The notes under the pieces were generated by a model. The model ran no database searches. It saw only the letters and a list, made by a program, of their open reading frames with translations, and was not told the DNA's origin. The position numbers and the translations under genes were made by a program. From Tannockella sp964372125 (GTDB taxonomy: Bacteria > Bacillota_I > Bacilli_A > Erysipelotrichales > Coprobacillaceae): DNA of 64,000 nucleotides. The stretch lies in the NCBI GenBank assembly GCA_964372125.1, contig CAYJPL010000007.1, forward strand, positions 17,179 through 81,178, in the 5' to 3' direction. How positions within the stretch are numbered: the stretch's first letter is position 1; each line of letters opens with the position of its first letter. This document shows, in pieces, positions 8,548 through 17,604 of the stretch.

Positions 8548-10209
8548 CTACATTTTTTCTGGTGCGCTTACACCAATTAAATCTAATGCATTCGCAAGCG
8601 TGATTCTTGTTGCCGCTACGAGTGCAAGTCTTTGCATACTTAATTCTTTATTTTCTAAATCGATTACATAACAATCATTGTAGAAACTATGGAATAGTTG
8701 TGCTAGTTTTTGAACATAATTAGCAATTTTATGAGGGGCTCTTGATTTTGCACACTCAACAATCTCATTTCTAAATTCATTTATATGTTTCACTAATTCG
8801 ATTTCTTTTTCATTTACTAATAGTTCATAGCTATCAGCCATTTCTAATTTTGCCTCAGCTGCCTGTCTTGCAATCGAACACATTCTAGCGTGAGCATATT
8901 GTGCATAATATACAGGATTTTCATTTGATTTAGATCTTGCAAGTCCAATATCAAAGTCAAATGGAGTATTTGGTGCTTTTGCAGCAAAGAAATATCTTGT
9001 TGCATCAACGCCAATATCTTCTATTAAATCTTTAATAGTAATTGCATTCCCTGTACGTTTAGACATCTTCACTGGTTGTCCTTGATCCATCATACGAACC
9101 ATTTGAATAATATCTATATTTAACTGATCTGCATTGTATCCTAAAGCTTGGATTGCAGCCTTCATACGGTTGATATATCCATGATGATCTGCACCTAGTA
9201 AATCCACTAAGTACTCATATCCACGATTAAACTTGTTTAAATGATACGCGATATCAGGTGTTAAATATGTATAACTTCCATCACTCTTGATTAATACACG
9301 GTCCTTATCATCATCAAATTTAGTTGATTCAAACCATAATGCACCATCAAGTTCATATGTATATCCAGCTTCTTTTAATTTTTCAATTGTTGGTTCAATG
9401 CGATTTTCAGTATACAATGACGTTTCAGAAAACCAAACACTGTGTTGAACTCTAAAGTCAGTTAAAATGTCTTTTATTTTTTGTAACTGATTTTCGACAC
9501 CTTGATCTCTAAAGAAAGCAATTGCTTCATCCTTATCAACATTTAAGTAATGATCTCCAACTTCTTCTTTAATCTTCGTAGCTATCTCTATAATATCTTT
9601 ACCAGCATATCCATCTTCTGGTAATTCAACCTCTTGTCCAAATAATTCTAAATAACGATAATATAATGATACTGCTAAATTATGTATTTGATTTCCTGCA
9701 TCATTAATATAGTATTCACCCACAACTTCGAATCCAGCAGCTGTTAAAATACGACAAATGCTATCTCCTACTGTTGCACCTCTGGCATGGCCTAAATGTA
9801 ATTCACCTGTTGGATTGGCACTTACATATTCAATATTATATTTAATTCCTTGACCATAATTTGTTTTACCATAGTTTTCTTTTTCTTCTAATACTTCACT
9901 AATGATTTTAGTCATTTGTGCTTTATTTACAAAAAAGTTAATAAACCCTGGCCCTGCAATTTCAATTTTTTCTACACTAGCTTCTTCTTTATTAAAAGCC
10001 TCCACTATTAATGCAGCAATTTCACGAGGATTTTTCTTCAACAATTTTGTCATTTGCATCGCAACATTTGAAGAATAATCGCCATGAGTTGTATCTCTTG
10101 GAATTTCAATCACTACATCTTCTAATGCGTACTCACTAACAAATTCACATTTTACTAACGCTTCTACAATGGCCTGTTTAAGCGCTTTTTCAGTTTTATT
10201 AATAGCCAT
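8548..10209 (-). CDS. argS: Arginyl-tRNA synthetase
   Basis: Charges tRNA-Arg with arginine in the cytoplasm. The 553-residue class I enzyme has an N-terminal Arg-tRNA synthetase domain (residues ~1-90), the HIGH motif as GELHLGHARG near residue 135, the KMSKR motif in QPVKMSKRTGN, and the DALR anticodon-binding domain at the C-terminus with the usual final lysine-containing ending (SAPEKM). The start has GGAGGTAAAAAT just upstream. It is the first gene of an argS-rpoE operon with a good promoter at 10247-10275. Confidence 0.98.
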   Translation of the reverse strand: MAINKTEKALKQAIVEALVKCEFVSEYALEDVVIEIPRDTTHGDYSSNVAMQMTKLLKKNPREIAALIVEAFNKEEASVEKIEIAGPGFINFFVNKAQMTKIISEVLEEKENYGKTNYGQGIKYNIEYVSANPTGELHLGHARGATVGDSICRILTAAGFEVVGEYYINDAGNQIHNLAVSLYYRYLELFGQEVELPEDGYAGKDIIEIATKIKEEVGDHYLNVDKDEAIAFFRDQGVENQLQKIKDILTDFRVQHSVWFSETSLYTENRIEPTIEKLKEAGYTYELDGALWFESTKFDDDKDRVLIKSDGSYTYLTPDIAYHLNKFNRGYEYLVDLLGADHHGYINRMKAAIQALGYNADQLNIDIIQMVRMMDQGQPVKMSKRTGNAITIKDLIEDIGVDATRYFFAAKAPNTPFDFDIGLARSKSNENPVYYAQYAHARMCSIARQAAEAKLEMADSYELLVNEKEIELVKHINEFRNEIVECAKSRAPHKIANYVQKLAQLFHSFYNDCYVIDLENKELSMQRLALVAATRITLANALDLIGVSAPEKM

Positions 10210-10246
10210 ATTTTTACCTCCTTCTAGATTCTTCTTTTTCTTATAT

Positions 10247-10275
10247 AAATTAACACTATCCTTGCCTTAAGTCAA
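10247..10275 (-). promoter_or_regulatory. Promoter of the argS-rpoE operon
   Basis: -35 TTGACT (10270-10275), 17-nt spacer, -10 TAATTT (10247-10252) preceded by a TG one base upstream (extended -10), 38 nt before the argS start. Confidence 0.6.
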
Positions 10276-10285
10276 TCCTTTTCAA

Positions 10286-11803
10286 TTATAAAAGCGGTGC
10301 AAAGATTCTTAGCATTGCCCCAAGAAAACTATGAAACTTCCCTTTTTTTGCAAAGTCAATTGTAATCTCATTACTTACCTCTAATGTTAACATAAAATCT
10401 TCTTTAATATCTTTGATGACATCATTATCATAGATGTATACTCCACATTCAAAATGTAAGAACAAGCTTCGGTAATCTAAGTTAATTGTACCTACCACTC
10501 CAACCATATCATCACATACAAATGATTTTGCATGTAGGAACCCTGGTGTATATTCATAAATCTTTACGCCGCCTTCAAGTAAGCTTGGATAATATGAACG
10601 TGTTACCTTAAATACTGTTTTTTTATCAGGTATTCCAGGCGTCATTATTCTTACATCTACCCCTCTTTTACAAGCAAGTATCAACGCTTTACTAAGTGTT
10701 TCATTTAATATCAAGTACGGTGTGAATATGTATAGATATTCTCTTGATTGATTAATTATATTTAAATACACATCCTGCCCTACTTCACTTTCATCAAGTG
10801 GTGAGTCCCCATATGGAGCTATATATCCTACATTTGAATATTCTACAAGATCATAGTTTGAAGGATGATACTTAGAATATTCCTCGTTTTGTTGGACGCT
10901 TACATTCCAACTAGATAAAAACATTGTTGTAAGATTCCACACAGCTTCACCTTCAAGACGAATTCCAGTGTCTTTCCAATGACCAAACCTTTCTTTAACA
11001 TTAATATATTCATCTGCTAAATTGATACCACCAGTATAACCTATCGTACCATCAATTACTGTAATCTTTCGATGATCACGGTTATTCATAGAAAAATCTA
11101 AAAATGGTACTAAAGGATTAAATGCAACACATTTAATTCCATACTTTTGAAGTTCCTTATAGTAACGTGAGGGTAGTGTGAATAATGATCCAAAATCATC
11201 ATACATAAACCGCACCTCTACTCCTTGTTCCACTTTTTGTTTAAGGATAGTAACTATCTCATCAAACATTTCTCCTTGTTCAACAATGAAGTATTCCATA
11301 AAGATAAAATGTTTTGCATTCTTTAAATCTTCAATAATATCTATATAATTGACATCACCTAATGCATAGTATTTTACTTTTGTATTTTGATACACTGGAA
11401 AACCTTCATTTTCAATATAGTGCAGTTGACTCTTTATTGTTAAATGATTAACATTCTCTACCTTTTTATATTTACTATTGTATTTAAATATTTGTTTTAA
11501 TTGAACATTGTAAAGTTGTAATAGCTTTTTGGATGGCTGTTTGTCACCAAATACAAAATAAATTATTCCTCCAAAATAAGGAAATACTAGGATTATTAAA
11601 ATCCATATCATCTTATAGCCAGCATCGACATCTATATTAATAATATAAAGTACAGCTAAAAAACTTACAAACCAAAGTAACTTTTCTAAAATAGGTAAAG
11701 ATTGTAACAAACCAAAAATAACTAAAAAACCTATTAATATTTGGAGAATAATTAATGCTGCAATAATAAACAGTCTTTGTTGCGTTGACTTAAGTACTTT
11801 CAT
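10286..11803 (-). CDS. cls: Cardiolipin synthase (phospholipase D family)
   Basis: Condenses two phosphatidylglycerol molecules into cardiolipin at the membrane. The 505 residues match the family length. Two N-terminal hydrophobic segments (~12-35 and ~40-85) form the PLDc_N membrane domain, followed by two PLD catalytic HxKxxxxD motifs: H244/K246/D251 (HRKITVID) and H424/K426/D431 (HAKSFVCD). It follows a DUF1934 gene with a 1-nt gap, so the two are probably cotranscribed. The function is well supported; the product could be confirmed only by lipid analysis. Confidence 0.95.
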   Translation of the reverse strand: MKVLKSTQQRLFIIAALIILQILIGFLVIFGLLQSLPILEKLLWFVSFLAVLYIINIDVDAGYKMIWILIILVFPYFGGIIYFVFGDKQPSKKLLQLYNVQLKQIFKYNSKYKKVENVNHLTIKSQLHYIENEGFPVYQNTKVKYYALGDVNYIDIIEDLKNAKHFIFMEYFIVEQGEMFDEIVTILKQKVEQGVEVRFMYDDFGSLFTLPSRYYKELQKYGIKCVAFNPLVPFLDFSMNNRDHRKITVIDGTIGYTGGINLADEYINVKERFGHWKDTGIRLEGEAVWNLTTMFLSSWNVSVQQNEEYSKYHPSNYDLVEYSNVGYIAPYGDSPLDESEVGQDVYLNIINQSREYLYIFTPYLILNETLSKALILACKRGVDVRIMTPGIPDKKTVFKVTRSYYPSLLEGGVKIYEYTPGFLHAKSFVCDDMVGVVGTINLDYRSLFLHFECGVYIYDNDVIKDIKEDFMLTLEVSNEITIDFAKKGKFHSFLGAMLRIFAPLL

Positions 11804-11804
11804 A

Positions 11805-12185
11805 TTAGTTATCTAACTTAGTTAACCTTATTAATATATATACTTTTGTTAACTCTTCCTTTCCATCTAACAATATGTAATTAATCTTTATTGTAGAATC
11901 ATTTTGTAACCCAATTAATTTAGTTGTTAACATCATTGTACCATAAGGACTATGATATTCATTTTCAACTACCTTATCCATCACTAGTCGAAGTCTTGTA
12001 TTATTATTTTTTAATAATACAGTATCTCCTTCTACTTTAATTAAAAAATGCATATCACCGCTACAAAAAGTTACTTGTTGATATGTATCATTTATATACT
12101 CACCTACTTCTTGGTAAGTCATTGTTTCACTATGTTCTGGATATTTAAATATTGCTTTATAATTTACTTTTACGATTTCTTTCAT
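11805..12185 (-). CDS. DUF1934 (YwiB-like) small beta-barrel protein
   Basis: A 126-residue cytoplasmic protein with no signal peptide or membrane segment. The pattern fits DUF1934/YwiB: an N-terminal strand (VKVNYKAIF), a central SGDMHFLIKVEGDTVLLKNN and a C-terminal YGTMMLTTKLIGLQND. Function is not established; the family folds as a small calycin-like beta-barrel. In B. subtilis ywiB stands directly upstream of argS; here cls intervenes but the neighbourhood is kept, which supports the call. The start is an ATG preceded by GGTGATAA. Confidence 0.7.
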   Translation of the reverse strand: MKEIVKVNYKAIFKYPEHSETMTYQEVGEYINDTYQQVTFCSGDMHFLIKVEGDTVLLKNNNTRLRLVMDKVVENEYHSPYGTMMLTTKLIGLQNDSTIKINYILLDGKEELTKVYILIRLTKLDN

Positions 12186-12257
12186 TTTATCACCAAACTT
12201 AGTATATCACACTTTTATCAATAATTCTCTTAGTGTTACTATGAAATAATCACTTAA

Positions 12258-12285
12258 TAAATAAAAGCAGACTATTATCTGCTTT
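12258..12285 (-). terminator. Terminator overlapping the end of the HD-domain gene
   Basis: Stem AAAGCAGA / TCTGCTTT (12264-12271 with 12278-12285), T-rich on the minus-strand 3' side. The HD gene's stop codon (12275-12277) lies inside the loop. Confidence 0.7.
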
Positions 12286-13513
12286 GTTTTGGGAAAAATA
12301 TTTTTATATCTTTTTTACTTTTTTTAGAGTTTGTGATTGCTCCTACTATTTCAGAAATAGCTGGCAGGGCAACTAACCCATTTTTTGTAGTAATATTAAT
12401 TTCATGAATATCACTCTTATTTCCGTAATAACGATATGGTATTTGACTTTGGTCATCTTGTACGACGTAATACTTTGTGTCAAATCCTAAAGCTTCATAT
12501 TCTTTAATAATATTATCTACTTGTTTTTTGCTTTCAACATCTTGATAACCAAATAAATTTCTGTTTAAGAAACGCTTTGTTAGGTCTTGTAAAATTGGAT
12601 CCGTCGACATTGAGAACTTCTTGAAGTAATAAAAAACAACTCCCTCATCTAAATCAGTATATTGTTGCTCATTTACTCTTCCACTGATAAAAGGTTCTAA
12701 AAAACAAATATCTCCAAAATCAAATCCTTGATGATATAAATCACTTACTCTTTTAAAGATACAAATCAATAATTGCTCATATGCTCTAGCCGTTGGATGA
12801 TAATAAACTTGCCAATACATATGATATCTCGCTAAGATATAATCTTCAATCGCTTGGACACCACTACTACGATATACAATTTGTCCATCCTTAACAGTCA
12901 TAATACGTAATATTCTTTGTAAATCAAACTGTCCATAAGTTGTTCCAGTAAAATATGAATCACGCAATAAATAATCCATGCGATCACTATCAAGTTGACT
13001 ACTTACCATTTGAACTAATATTTTATTTGGATGATCCTTTTTAATAATACTACTCACCACTTTACTAAAGCCAGTATGAAAATTTTCAAGTACAGTGTTT
13101 ACTTCACTATTTCCTTCAATAATTTTAACAGTATACTCCTCATGATTTAATCCAAACACATCTTCAAAGCAATGCGAAAACGGACCATGTCCAACATCAT
13201 GTAATAGTGCAGCACACATAACTGTTAGTTTATCATAATCACTTATATAACTACCAATACAGTTTTCATTACACATCATTTTAGATATTTGGTACACCCC
13301 TAGTGCATGACAAAAGCGTGAGTGCTCAGCACTTTGATAGACTTGGTATGTTCCACCTAGTTGTCTTATTCGACGCAACCTTTGCATCTGAGCCGTATCA
13401 ATTAAATCTAAGATTACTTGATGTTTTACACTTATATAATTATGCACAGCATCGCGAAATACCCTACTTTTATCTAAAGCAATACTATCTAGTGTAAAAT
13501 CTTTAACATTCAT
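12275..13513 (-). CDS. HD-domain phosphohydrolase, YwfO/dGTPase-like
   Basis: Putative metal-dependent nucleotide phosphohydrolase of 412 residues. The HD core is complete: R-x-H-S region with H64 (SAEHSRFCHA), H105-D106 in LLHDVGHGPFSH, and the later conserved SSQLDSDRMDYLLRDS with its metal-binding aspartate. The opening FRDAVHNYISV and IRQLGG are typical of the YwfO/SAMHD1-like group. Family members hydrolyse dNTPs or other nucleotides; the substrate here cannot be read from sequence. It is preceded two bases upstream by a DUF1653 gene, so the two form an operon transcribed away from punA. Confidence 0.88.
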   Translation of the reverse strand: MNVKDFTLDSIALDKSRVFRDAVHNYISVKHQVILDLIDTAQMQRLRRIRQLGGTYQVYQSAEHSRFCHALGVYQISKMMCNENCIGSYISDYDKLTVMCAALLHDVGHGPFSHCFEDVFGLNHEEYTVKIIEGNSEVNTVLENFHTGFSKVVSSIIKKDHPNKILVQMVSSQLDSDRMDYLLRDSYFTGTTYGQFDLQRILRIMTVKDGQIVYRSSGVQAIEDYILARYHMYWQVYYHPTARAYEQLLICIFKRVSDLYHQGFDFGDICFLEPFISGRVNEQQYTDLDEGVVFYYFKKFSMSTDPILQDLTKRFLNRNLFGYQDVESKKQVDNIIKEYEALGFDTKYYVVQDDQSQIPYRYYGNKSDIHEINITTKNGLVALPAISEIVGAITNSKKSKKDIKIFFPKQSR

Positions 13514-13515
13514 AC

Positions 13516-13749
13516 CTATTCCTCCACTAATTCAAAGCGATATTCTTGTACTACCTCTGGGTATTTATCAGTGTCAACTTTTGACATAAACATTTCTTTG
13601 TCTCGCACATACACATCTTTATTATTATATAATTGTTGATAGACGATAACTTCTTTTAATGTTTCGCTGTCATACGCCACAAAGAGTACTTTATATAAAC
13701 GATCTTTAAAATGTCGATATATTCCATTAATTTTAACTTCTCTTTCCAT
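13516..13749 (-). CDS. DUF1653 domain protein
   Basis: A 77-residue protein matching the DUF1653 pattern: GIYRHFKDRLYKVL, then an SET-containing stretch (YDSETLKEVIVYQQLY) and a terminal MF plus RF (KEMFMSKV, YRFELVEE). The function of this family is unknown; it is commonly found next to nucleotide or phosphohydrolase genes. Here it is the first gene of a two-gene operon with the HD hydrolase, only two bases apart. Confidence 0.75.
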   Translation of the reverse strand: MEREVKINGIYRHFKDRLYKVLFVAYDSETLKEVIVYQQLYNNKDVYVRDKEMFMSKVDTDKYPEVVQEYRFELVEE

Positions 13750-13811
13750 CTAACCACCCTTTCACTGTATATCTATTATATCACAATTATGATATATCAT
13801 ATAGATATTAG

Positions 13812-13853
13812 TAAACATCACTAATTATTTGTGTTATACTATTTTTTGGAGGT
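13812..13853 (+). promoter_or_regulatory. Promoter and RBS of punA
   Basis: Extended -10 TGTTATACT (13832-13840; TATACT at 13835-13840) with a weak TAAACA -35 at 13812-13817, then GGAGGTG (13848 onward) about eight bases before the ATG at 13863. Confidence 0.55.
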
Positions 13854-13862
13854 GTATTATCT

Positions 13863-14675
13863 ATGTATACAAAAATAAATGAAGCAGCAAGCTATATCCA
13901 ATCGGTATATAATAAGCCTATTGATATTGCAATCGTGTTAGGTTCAGGACTTGGGCCATTAGCCGATGAAATCGAAAATCCAATCGTTATTAATTATAGC
14001 GATATCCCACATTTTCCAACACCAAAATTAGTTGGACATGCAGGGCAATTAATCATTGGAACAATGAAGGGTAAAACAGTTCTTGCAATGAAAGGACGTT
14101 TCCACTATTACGAAGGATATCCAATGGATATCATCACTCTTCCAGTGCGTGTATTTTCTAAGTTAGGAATTGAAAACTTAGTATTAACAAATGCATGTGG
14201 TGGAATTACAGAAGGATTAAACCCAGGACAAATCATGGTTATTAAAGACCATATTGGTTTCTTCTGCCCTAGCCCTCTTCGTGGACCAAACTTAGAAGAA
14301 TTCGGACCTAGATTCAAAGATATGACAGAAGTATATTCTAAGAGACTTGGAAGTCTTGCACATGAAATCGCTGATGCAAATAACATTAATCTTGCAGACG
14401 GAATCTATGCATTCTTTAGAGGTCCAATGTATGAAACTCCTGCAGAGATCATGTCATATAAAGCATTAGGGGCTGATACTGTAGGTATGTCAACAGTACC
14501 TGAAGCAACTGTTGCAAGACATTGTGGAATGACTACATTAGGTATTTCATTAATCACAAATAGAGCAGCGGGACTTGGTGCTAGTGAATTAGACCATCAA
14601 GAAGTTGTTGAAGCTGCCAATAAAGCAGAAAAAGACTTAGTAACACTAGTTAGTGGTATTATTGAAAAGTGGTAA
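13863..14675 (+). CDS. punA: Purine nucleoside phosphorylase (trimeric, PunA type)
   Basis: Splits purine nucleosides with phosphate into base and ribose-1-phosphate for purine salvage. The 270-residue length is normal. Motifs include the phosphate-binding VLGSGLGPLADEI, GRFHYYEGY, NACGGI, FRGPMYETPAEI, the MSTVPEATVARHCG segment and SLITNRAAG, with the base-binding N in that last motif. A GGAGGTG RBS and an extended -10 promoter precede it. It stands alone, followed by a 12-bp hairpin. Confidence 0.95.
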   Translation: MYTKINEAASYIQSVYNKPIDIAIVLGSGLGPLADEIENPIVINYSDIPHFPTPKLVGHAGQLIIGTMKGKTVLAMKGRFHYYEGYPMDIITLPVRVFSKLGIENLVLTNACGGITEGLNPGQIMVIKDHIGFFCPSPLRGPNLEEFGPRFKDMTEVYSKRLGSLAHEIADANNINLADGIYAFFRGPMYETPAEIMSYKALGADTVGMSTVPEATVARHCGMTTLGISLITNRAAGLGASELDHQEVVEAANKAEKDLVTLVSGIIEKW

Positions 14676-14683
14676 TTAACAAG

Positions 14684-14710
14684 GTAACCAAAGAGTTTCT
14701 CTTTGGTTAC
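14684..14710 (+). terminator. Hairpin after punA
   Basis: Perfect 12-bp stem GTAACCAAAGAG / CTCTTTGGTTAC with a three-base loop. The following T-tract is weak, so termination may be partial, leaving readthrough into the nuclease gene. Confidence 0.6.
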
Positions 14711-14740
14711 TATTGCGTTTAGAGAAAAAGGAGTAATGCT

Positions 14741-15586
14741 TTGAAGAAGTATAAAATATTTATTATATGTTTAGTATTTTCTTTTGTTTTAAGTGGTTGT
14801 TCTATTATTGAAGGAACGTCCTCTAAAGATACAGTTCATTCTACAAACTATAAAACACAAAAAAGTGATCTAGGTTATACAATTGATGATGATACATTAA
14901 CCTACTTAGACACACAGTATAATATTATCGAGGTTGATGGTGGAGATAAATCCGGTATCAGAGAGCCACTGTCCGCTGTTGATATTGGATTTAGTGATCG
15001 CGAATACTGGGCGCTTACTAACAGGTATGGTCAACTTGTATATGTTCTAGCACCTACTATCATTTTACAAGATGATGGCACTGAGCCGGTTACTGATGAT
15101 GGTCGATACTATCATGATGAGGCCAATGTTCCTGGTACGGAACATCCCGATTTAGACCAAGGTCATATTATTGCAGATTCTTTAGGCGGCGTTGCAAATG
15201 CATATAACATAACACCTCAAGACTCTATATTGAATCGTCATGGTGATCAGGCATATATGGAAAAAAATATTCGTGATGCTGGCGGGTGTAGTAATTTCGT
15301 TGCGAAAATAGAGTACATAGATACCACTACTCAAACACCAAGTATGTACCATTATTCTTATACATTACTAGGAAATGATATTATTGATAGTTTTGAAAAT
15401 CAAAACCCCGAAAATCCACAAGAAGAAAATTCAAGTAATACCATTGTTGATATCGATATAAATAACAATGGTATTGTAACAGTGCGTGAGGCTATTGATG
15501 CTGGATATCAGATGCCAATAACTAAAGACCATTGGCTGTATCCATATATGATAGATAATGATAACGATGGATTTGTTGGTGAATAA
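14741..15586 (+). CDS. Lipoprotein DNA/RNA non-specific endonuclease with C-terminal calcium-binding-like repeat
   Basis: Secreted, membrane-tethered nuclease of 281 residues. Residues 1-20 form a lipoprotein signal with lipobox LSGC (C20). The nuclease core (~90-215) has DQGHIIADSLGG (H142, matching the DRGH catalytic motif of the Endonuclease_NS family) and ITPQDSILNRHGDQAYME with the metal-binding Asn. The C-terminus (~237-281) holds two D-x-D/N-x-N/D-G loops (DINNNGIVTVREA and DNDNDGFVGE) resembling excalibur/EF-hand calcium-binding modules. The start is TTG at 14741, with AAAAGGAG eight bases upstream and the signal peptide directly in frame. It may feed the purine salvage enzyme upstream by degrading extracellular nucleic acid; that link is inference. 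Confidence 0.85.
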   Translation: MKKYKIFIICLVFSFVLSGCSIIEGTSSKDTVHSTNYKTQKSDLGYTIDDDTLTYLDTQYNIIEVDGGDKSGIREPLSAVDIGFSDREYWALTNRYGQLVYVLAPTIILQDDGTEPVTDDGRYYHDEANVPGTEHPDLDQGHIIADSLGGVANAYNITPQDSILNRHGDQAYMEKNIRDAGGCSNFVAKIEYIDTTTQTPSMYHYSYTLLGNDIIDSFENQNPENPQEENSSNTIVDIDINNNGIVTVREAIDAGYQMPITKDHWLYPYMIDNDNDGFVGE

Positions 15587-15620
15587 GGTGCTACTTTATA
15601 GTAGCATCTTTTAGTTTTTC
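15587..15620 (+). terminator. Terminator after the nuclease gene
   Basis: Stem GGTGCTAC / GTAGCATC (15587-15594 with 15601-15608, one G-T pair), loop TTTATA, followed by TTTTAGTTTTT. Confidence 0.8.
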
Positions 15621-15634
15621 AAAAACTGAAAAAC

Positions 15635-15686
15635 TTAAACATTTAGTTTCTCTTCATTTATACTATTATTATCAAACCTAGGAGGA
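15635..15686 (+). promoter_or_regulatory. Probable promoter and RBS of the GH4 gene
   Basis: -10 TATACT (15659-15664) with a poor -35 near 15635-15641 (TTAAAC/TAAACA), then AGGAGG at about 15681-15686. No CcpA or PRD-type element was recognised. Confidence 0.4.
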
Positions 15687-15694
15687 AATTATAA

Positions 15695-17080
15695 ATGGCA
15701 AAAGGTGTAAAAATTGTTACTATAGGTGGAGGAAGTAGTTATACTCCAGAATTAGTAGAAGGTTTCATCAATAGATATGATGAATTACCAATTCGTGAAA
15801 TGTGGCTAGTTGACATTGAAGCGGGTAGAGAAAAAATGGAAATCGTTGGTACAATGGCACAACGTATGTGGGATGCTTCTCCATATGATGTTAAAGTACA
15901 TTTAACTTTAGATAGAAGAGAGGCATTAAAAGATGCTGACTTCGTTACAACTCAATTCCGTGTTGGATTATTAAATGCACGTATTAAAGATGAAAGAATT
16001 CCATTTTCTTATGGAATGCTTGGGCAAGAAACTAATGGTGCTGGAGGAATGTTAAAAGCATTTAGAACAATACCTGTAATCTTAAGCATTGTTGAAGATA
16101 TGAAAGAGTTATGTCCAAACGCTTGGTTAGTTAACTTCACTAATCCCGCTGGAATGGTTACTGAAGCAGTTCTTAAATATGGTAACTGGGATAAAATCAT
16201 TGGTTTATGTAACGTACCAGTAGGTGCTATCATGAGCGAATTAAAATTATTAGATGTAAAAGAAGAAGACTTAATCTATAAATTTGCAGGATTAAATCAC
16301 TTCCATTGGCATAAAGTATACAATACAGCTGGTGAAGAAATCACTATGGATATCATTGATAAATATTACAATGCAGATAAAGAAAAATTACCTGCAAACA
16401 TTCATGATGTTCCATTCATTGAAGAACATTTAAGAAAAATGGGTGTATTACCTTGTGGATACCACAGATATTACTATATGGAAGACGAAATGTTAAAACA
16501 TGGTTTAGAAGAATATGCTGACGCAGAAAAAGGAACTCGTGGACAACAAGTTAAACAAACAGAAGCAGAATTATTCGAACTATACAAAGATCCAAACTTA
16601 GATCATAAACCAGAACAATTATCAAAACGTGGTGGAGCACACTACTCTGATGCAGCTTGTGAAACAATTGCCTCAGTTTATTCAAACAAGAAAACTCATG
16701 TTGTAGTTTCTACAAGAAATAACGGTGCAATCCCTGATTTACCACATGATTGTGCAGTAGAAATTTCTTCATACATCACAGCAGCTGGACCAATGCCAAT
16801 CGCATTTGGGAAATTAAATTCTGCTGAAAAAGGATGGCTTCAAGTAATGAAAGCTATGGAAGAATGTGCTGTTGAAGCTGCTGTTACTGGTGACTACGGT
16901 ATGGCATTACAAGCATTTACATTAAATCCATTAGTAAAAAGCGGAGCTATTGGTAAACGTGTATTAGACGAGTTATTAGTTGCTCATAAAGCACACTTAC
17001 CTCAATTTGCAGAAACAATCGCTAAGTTAGAAGCTGATGGTATTACAGTAACTGACGAAATCGCAAGAGAAATCGTGTAA
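15695..17080 (+). CDS. licH: GH4 family 6-phospho-beta-glucosidase (LicH type)
   Basis: Cytoplasmic NAD- and Mn-dependent hydrolase that opens phosphorylated beta-glucosides imported by a PTS. The 461-residue length is usual. The N-terminal NAD-binding GGGSSYTPELVEG is diagnostic of GH4, as are QFRVGLL, QETNGAGGMLKAFRTIP, NFTNPAGMVTEA and the metal-binding-cysteine motif CNVP (GLCNVPVGA). CNVP rather than CHS or CHG points to the 6-phospho-beta-glucosidase subgroup, as in LicH/CelF. It has its own promoter and terminator. No PTS gene lies beside it; the nearest PTS IIC is at 30.4 kb. It complements the unrelated GH1 enzyme at 41.8 kb. Confidence 0.9.
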   Translation: MAKGVKIVTIGGGSSYTPELVEGFINRYDELPIREMWLVDIEAGREKMEIVGTMAQRMWDASPYDVKVHLTLDRREALKDADFVTTQFRVGLLNARIKDERIPFSYGMLGQETNGAGGMLKAFRTIPVILSIVEDMKELCPNAWLVNFTNPAGMVTEAVLKYGNWDKIIGLCNVPVGAIMSELKLLDVKEEDLIYKFAGLNHFHWHKVYNTAGEEITMDIIDKYYNADKEKLPANIHDVPFIEEHLRKMGVLPCGYHRYYYMEDEMLKHGLEEYADAEKGTRGQQVKQTEAELFELYKDPNLDHKPEQLSKRGGAHYSDAACETIASVYSNKKTHVVVSTRNNGAIPDLPHDCAVEISSYITAAGPMPIAFGKLNSAEKGWLQVMKAMEECAVEAAVTGDYGMALQAFTLNPLVKSGAIGKRVLDELLVAHKAHLPQFAETIAKLEADGITVTDEIAREIV

Positions 17081-17084
17081 TTTG

Positions 17085-17109
17085 AAGTCCCTCATTAGGG
17101 ACTTTTTTT
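17085..17109 (+). terminator. Terminator of the GH4 gene
   Basis: Stem AAGTCCCT / AGGGACTT (17085-17092 with 17097-17104), four-base loop and a run of T. Confidence 0.9.
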
Positions 17110-17145
17110 ATAAAATCATATATGATATTGTTATAGTGAGGTGAG

Positions 17146-17604
17146 ATGATGGAAGAAAGATATATTTTATTATTAAAACAGCTTGAGGCATTGCTTCATG
17201 GTGAAACAGATACAGTTGCAAATTTAAGTAATGTTAGTGCGTTATTATTTCATAGCCTTGATAATATAAACTGGGCTGGATTTTATATTTATAAAAATAA
17301 TGAACTTGTTTTAGGACCATTTCAAGGAAAGACTGCATGTATGCATATTCCTTTAAATAAAGGTGTTTGTGGGAAAGCAGCAACTACTAAAACAACACAA
17401 TGTATTGAAGATGTACATGCCTTTCCAGGACATATTGCCTGTGATTGTGCAAGTAATTCAGAAATTGTAGTACCTATCGTTATTGATAATACTTTATATG
17501 GAGTATTAGACATTGATTCATTTGAATATGCAAACTTTAATAGTGTAGATGTTAAGTACTTAGAAAAGTTTGTAGAAAAATTAAAGGAGTTTATCTATGT
17601 ATAA
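17146..17604 (+). CDS. msrC: Free methionine-(R)-sulfoxide reductase (GAF domain)
   Basis: Reduces free methionine-R-sulfoxide using thioredoxin-type electrons. The 152-residue GAF protein has NWAGFYIY, LVLGPFQGK and HIACDCASNSEIVVPI. The three catalytic-network cysteines C65, C75 and C99 show the 10- and 24-residue spacing known from fRMsr enzymes, so it should be active. Two adjacent ATGs (17146 and 17149) are possible starts; AGGTG at 17139-17143 lies three or six bases away, slightly favouring the second. It overlaps the next gene by 8 nt, so the two form an operon. Confidence 0.92.
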   Translation: MMEERYILLLKQLEALLHGETDTVANLSNVSALLFHSLDNINWAGFYIYKNNELVLGPFQGKTACMHIPLNKGVCGKAATTKTTQCIEDVHAFPGHIACDCASNSEIVVPIVIDNTLYGVLDIDSFEYANFNSVDVKYLEKFVEKLKEFIYV

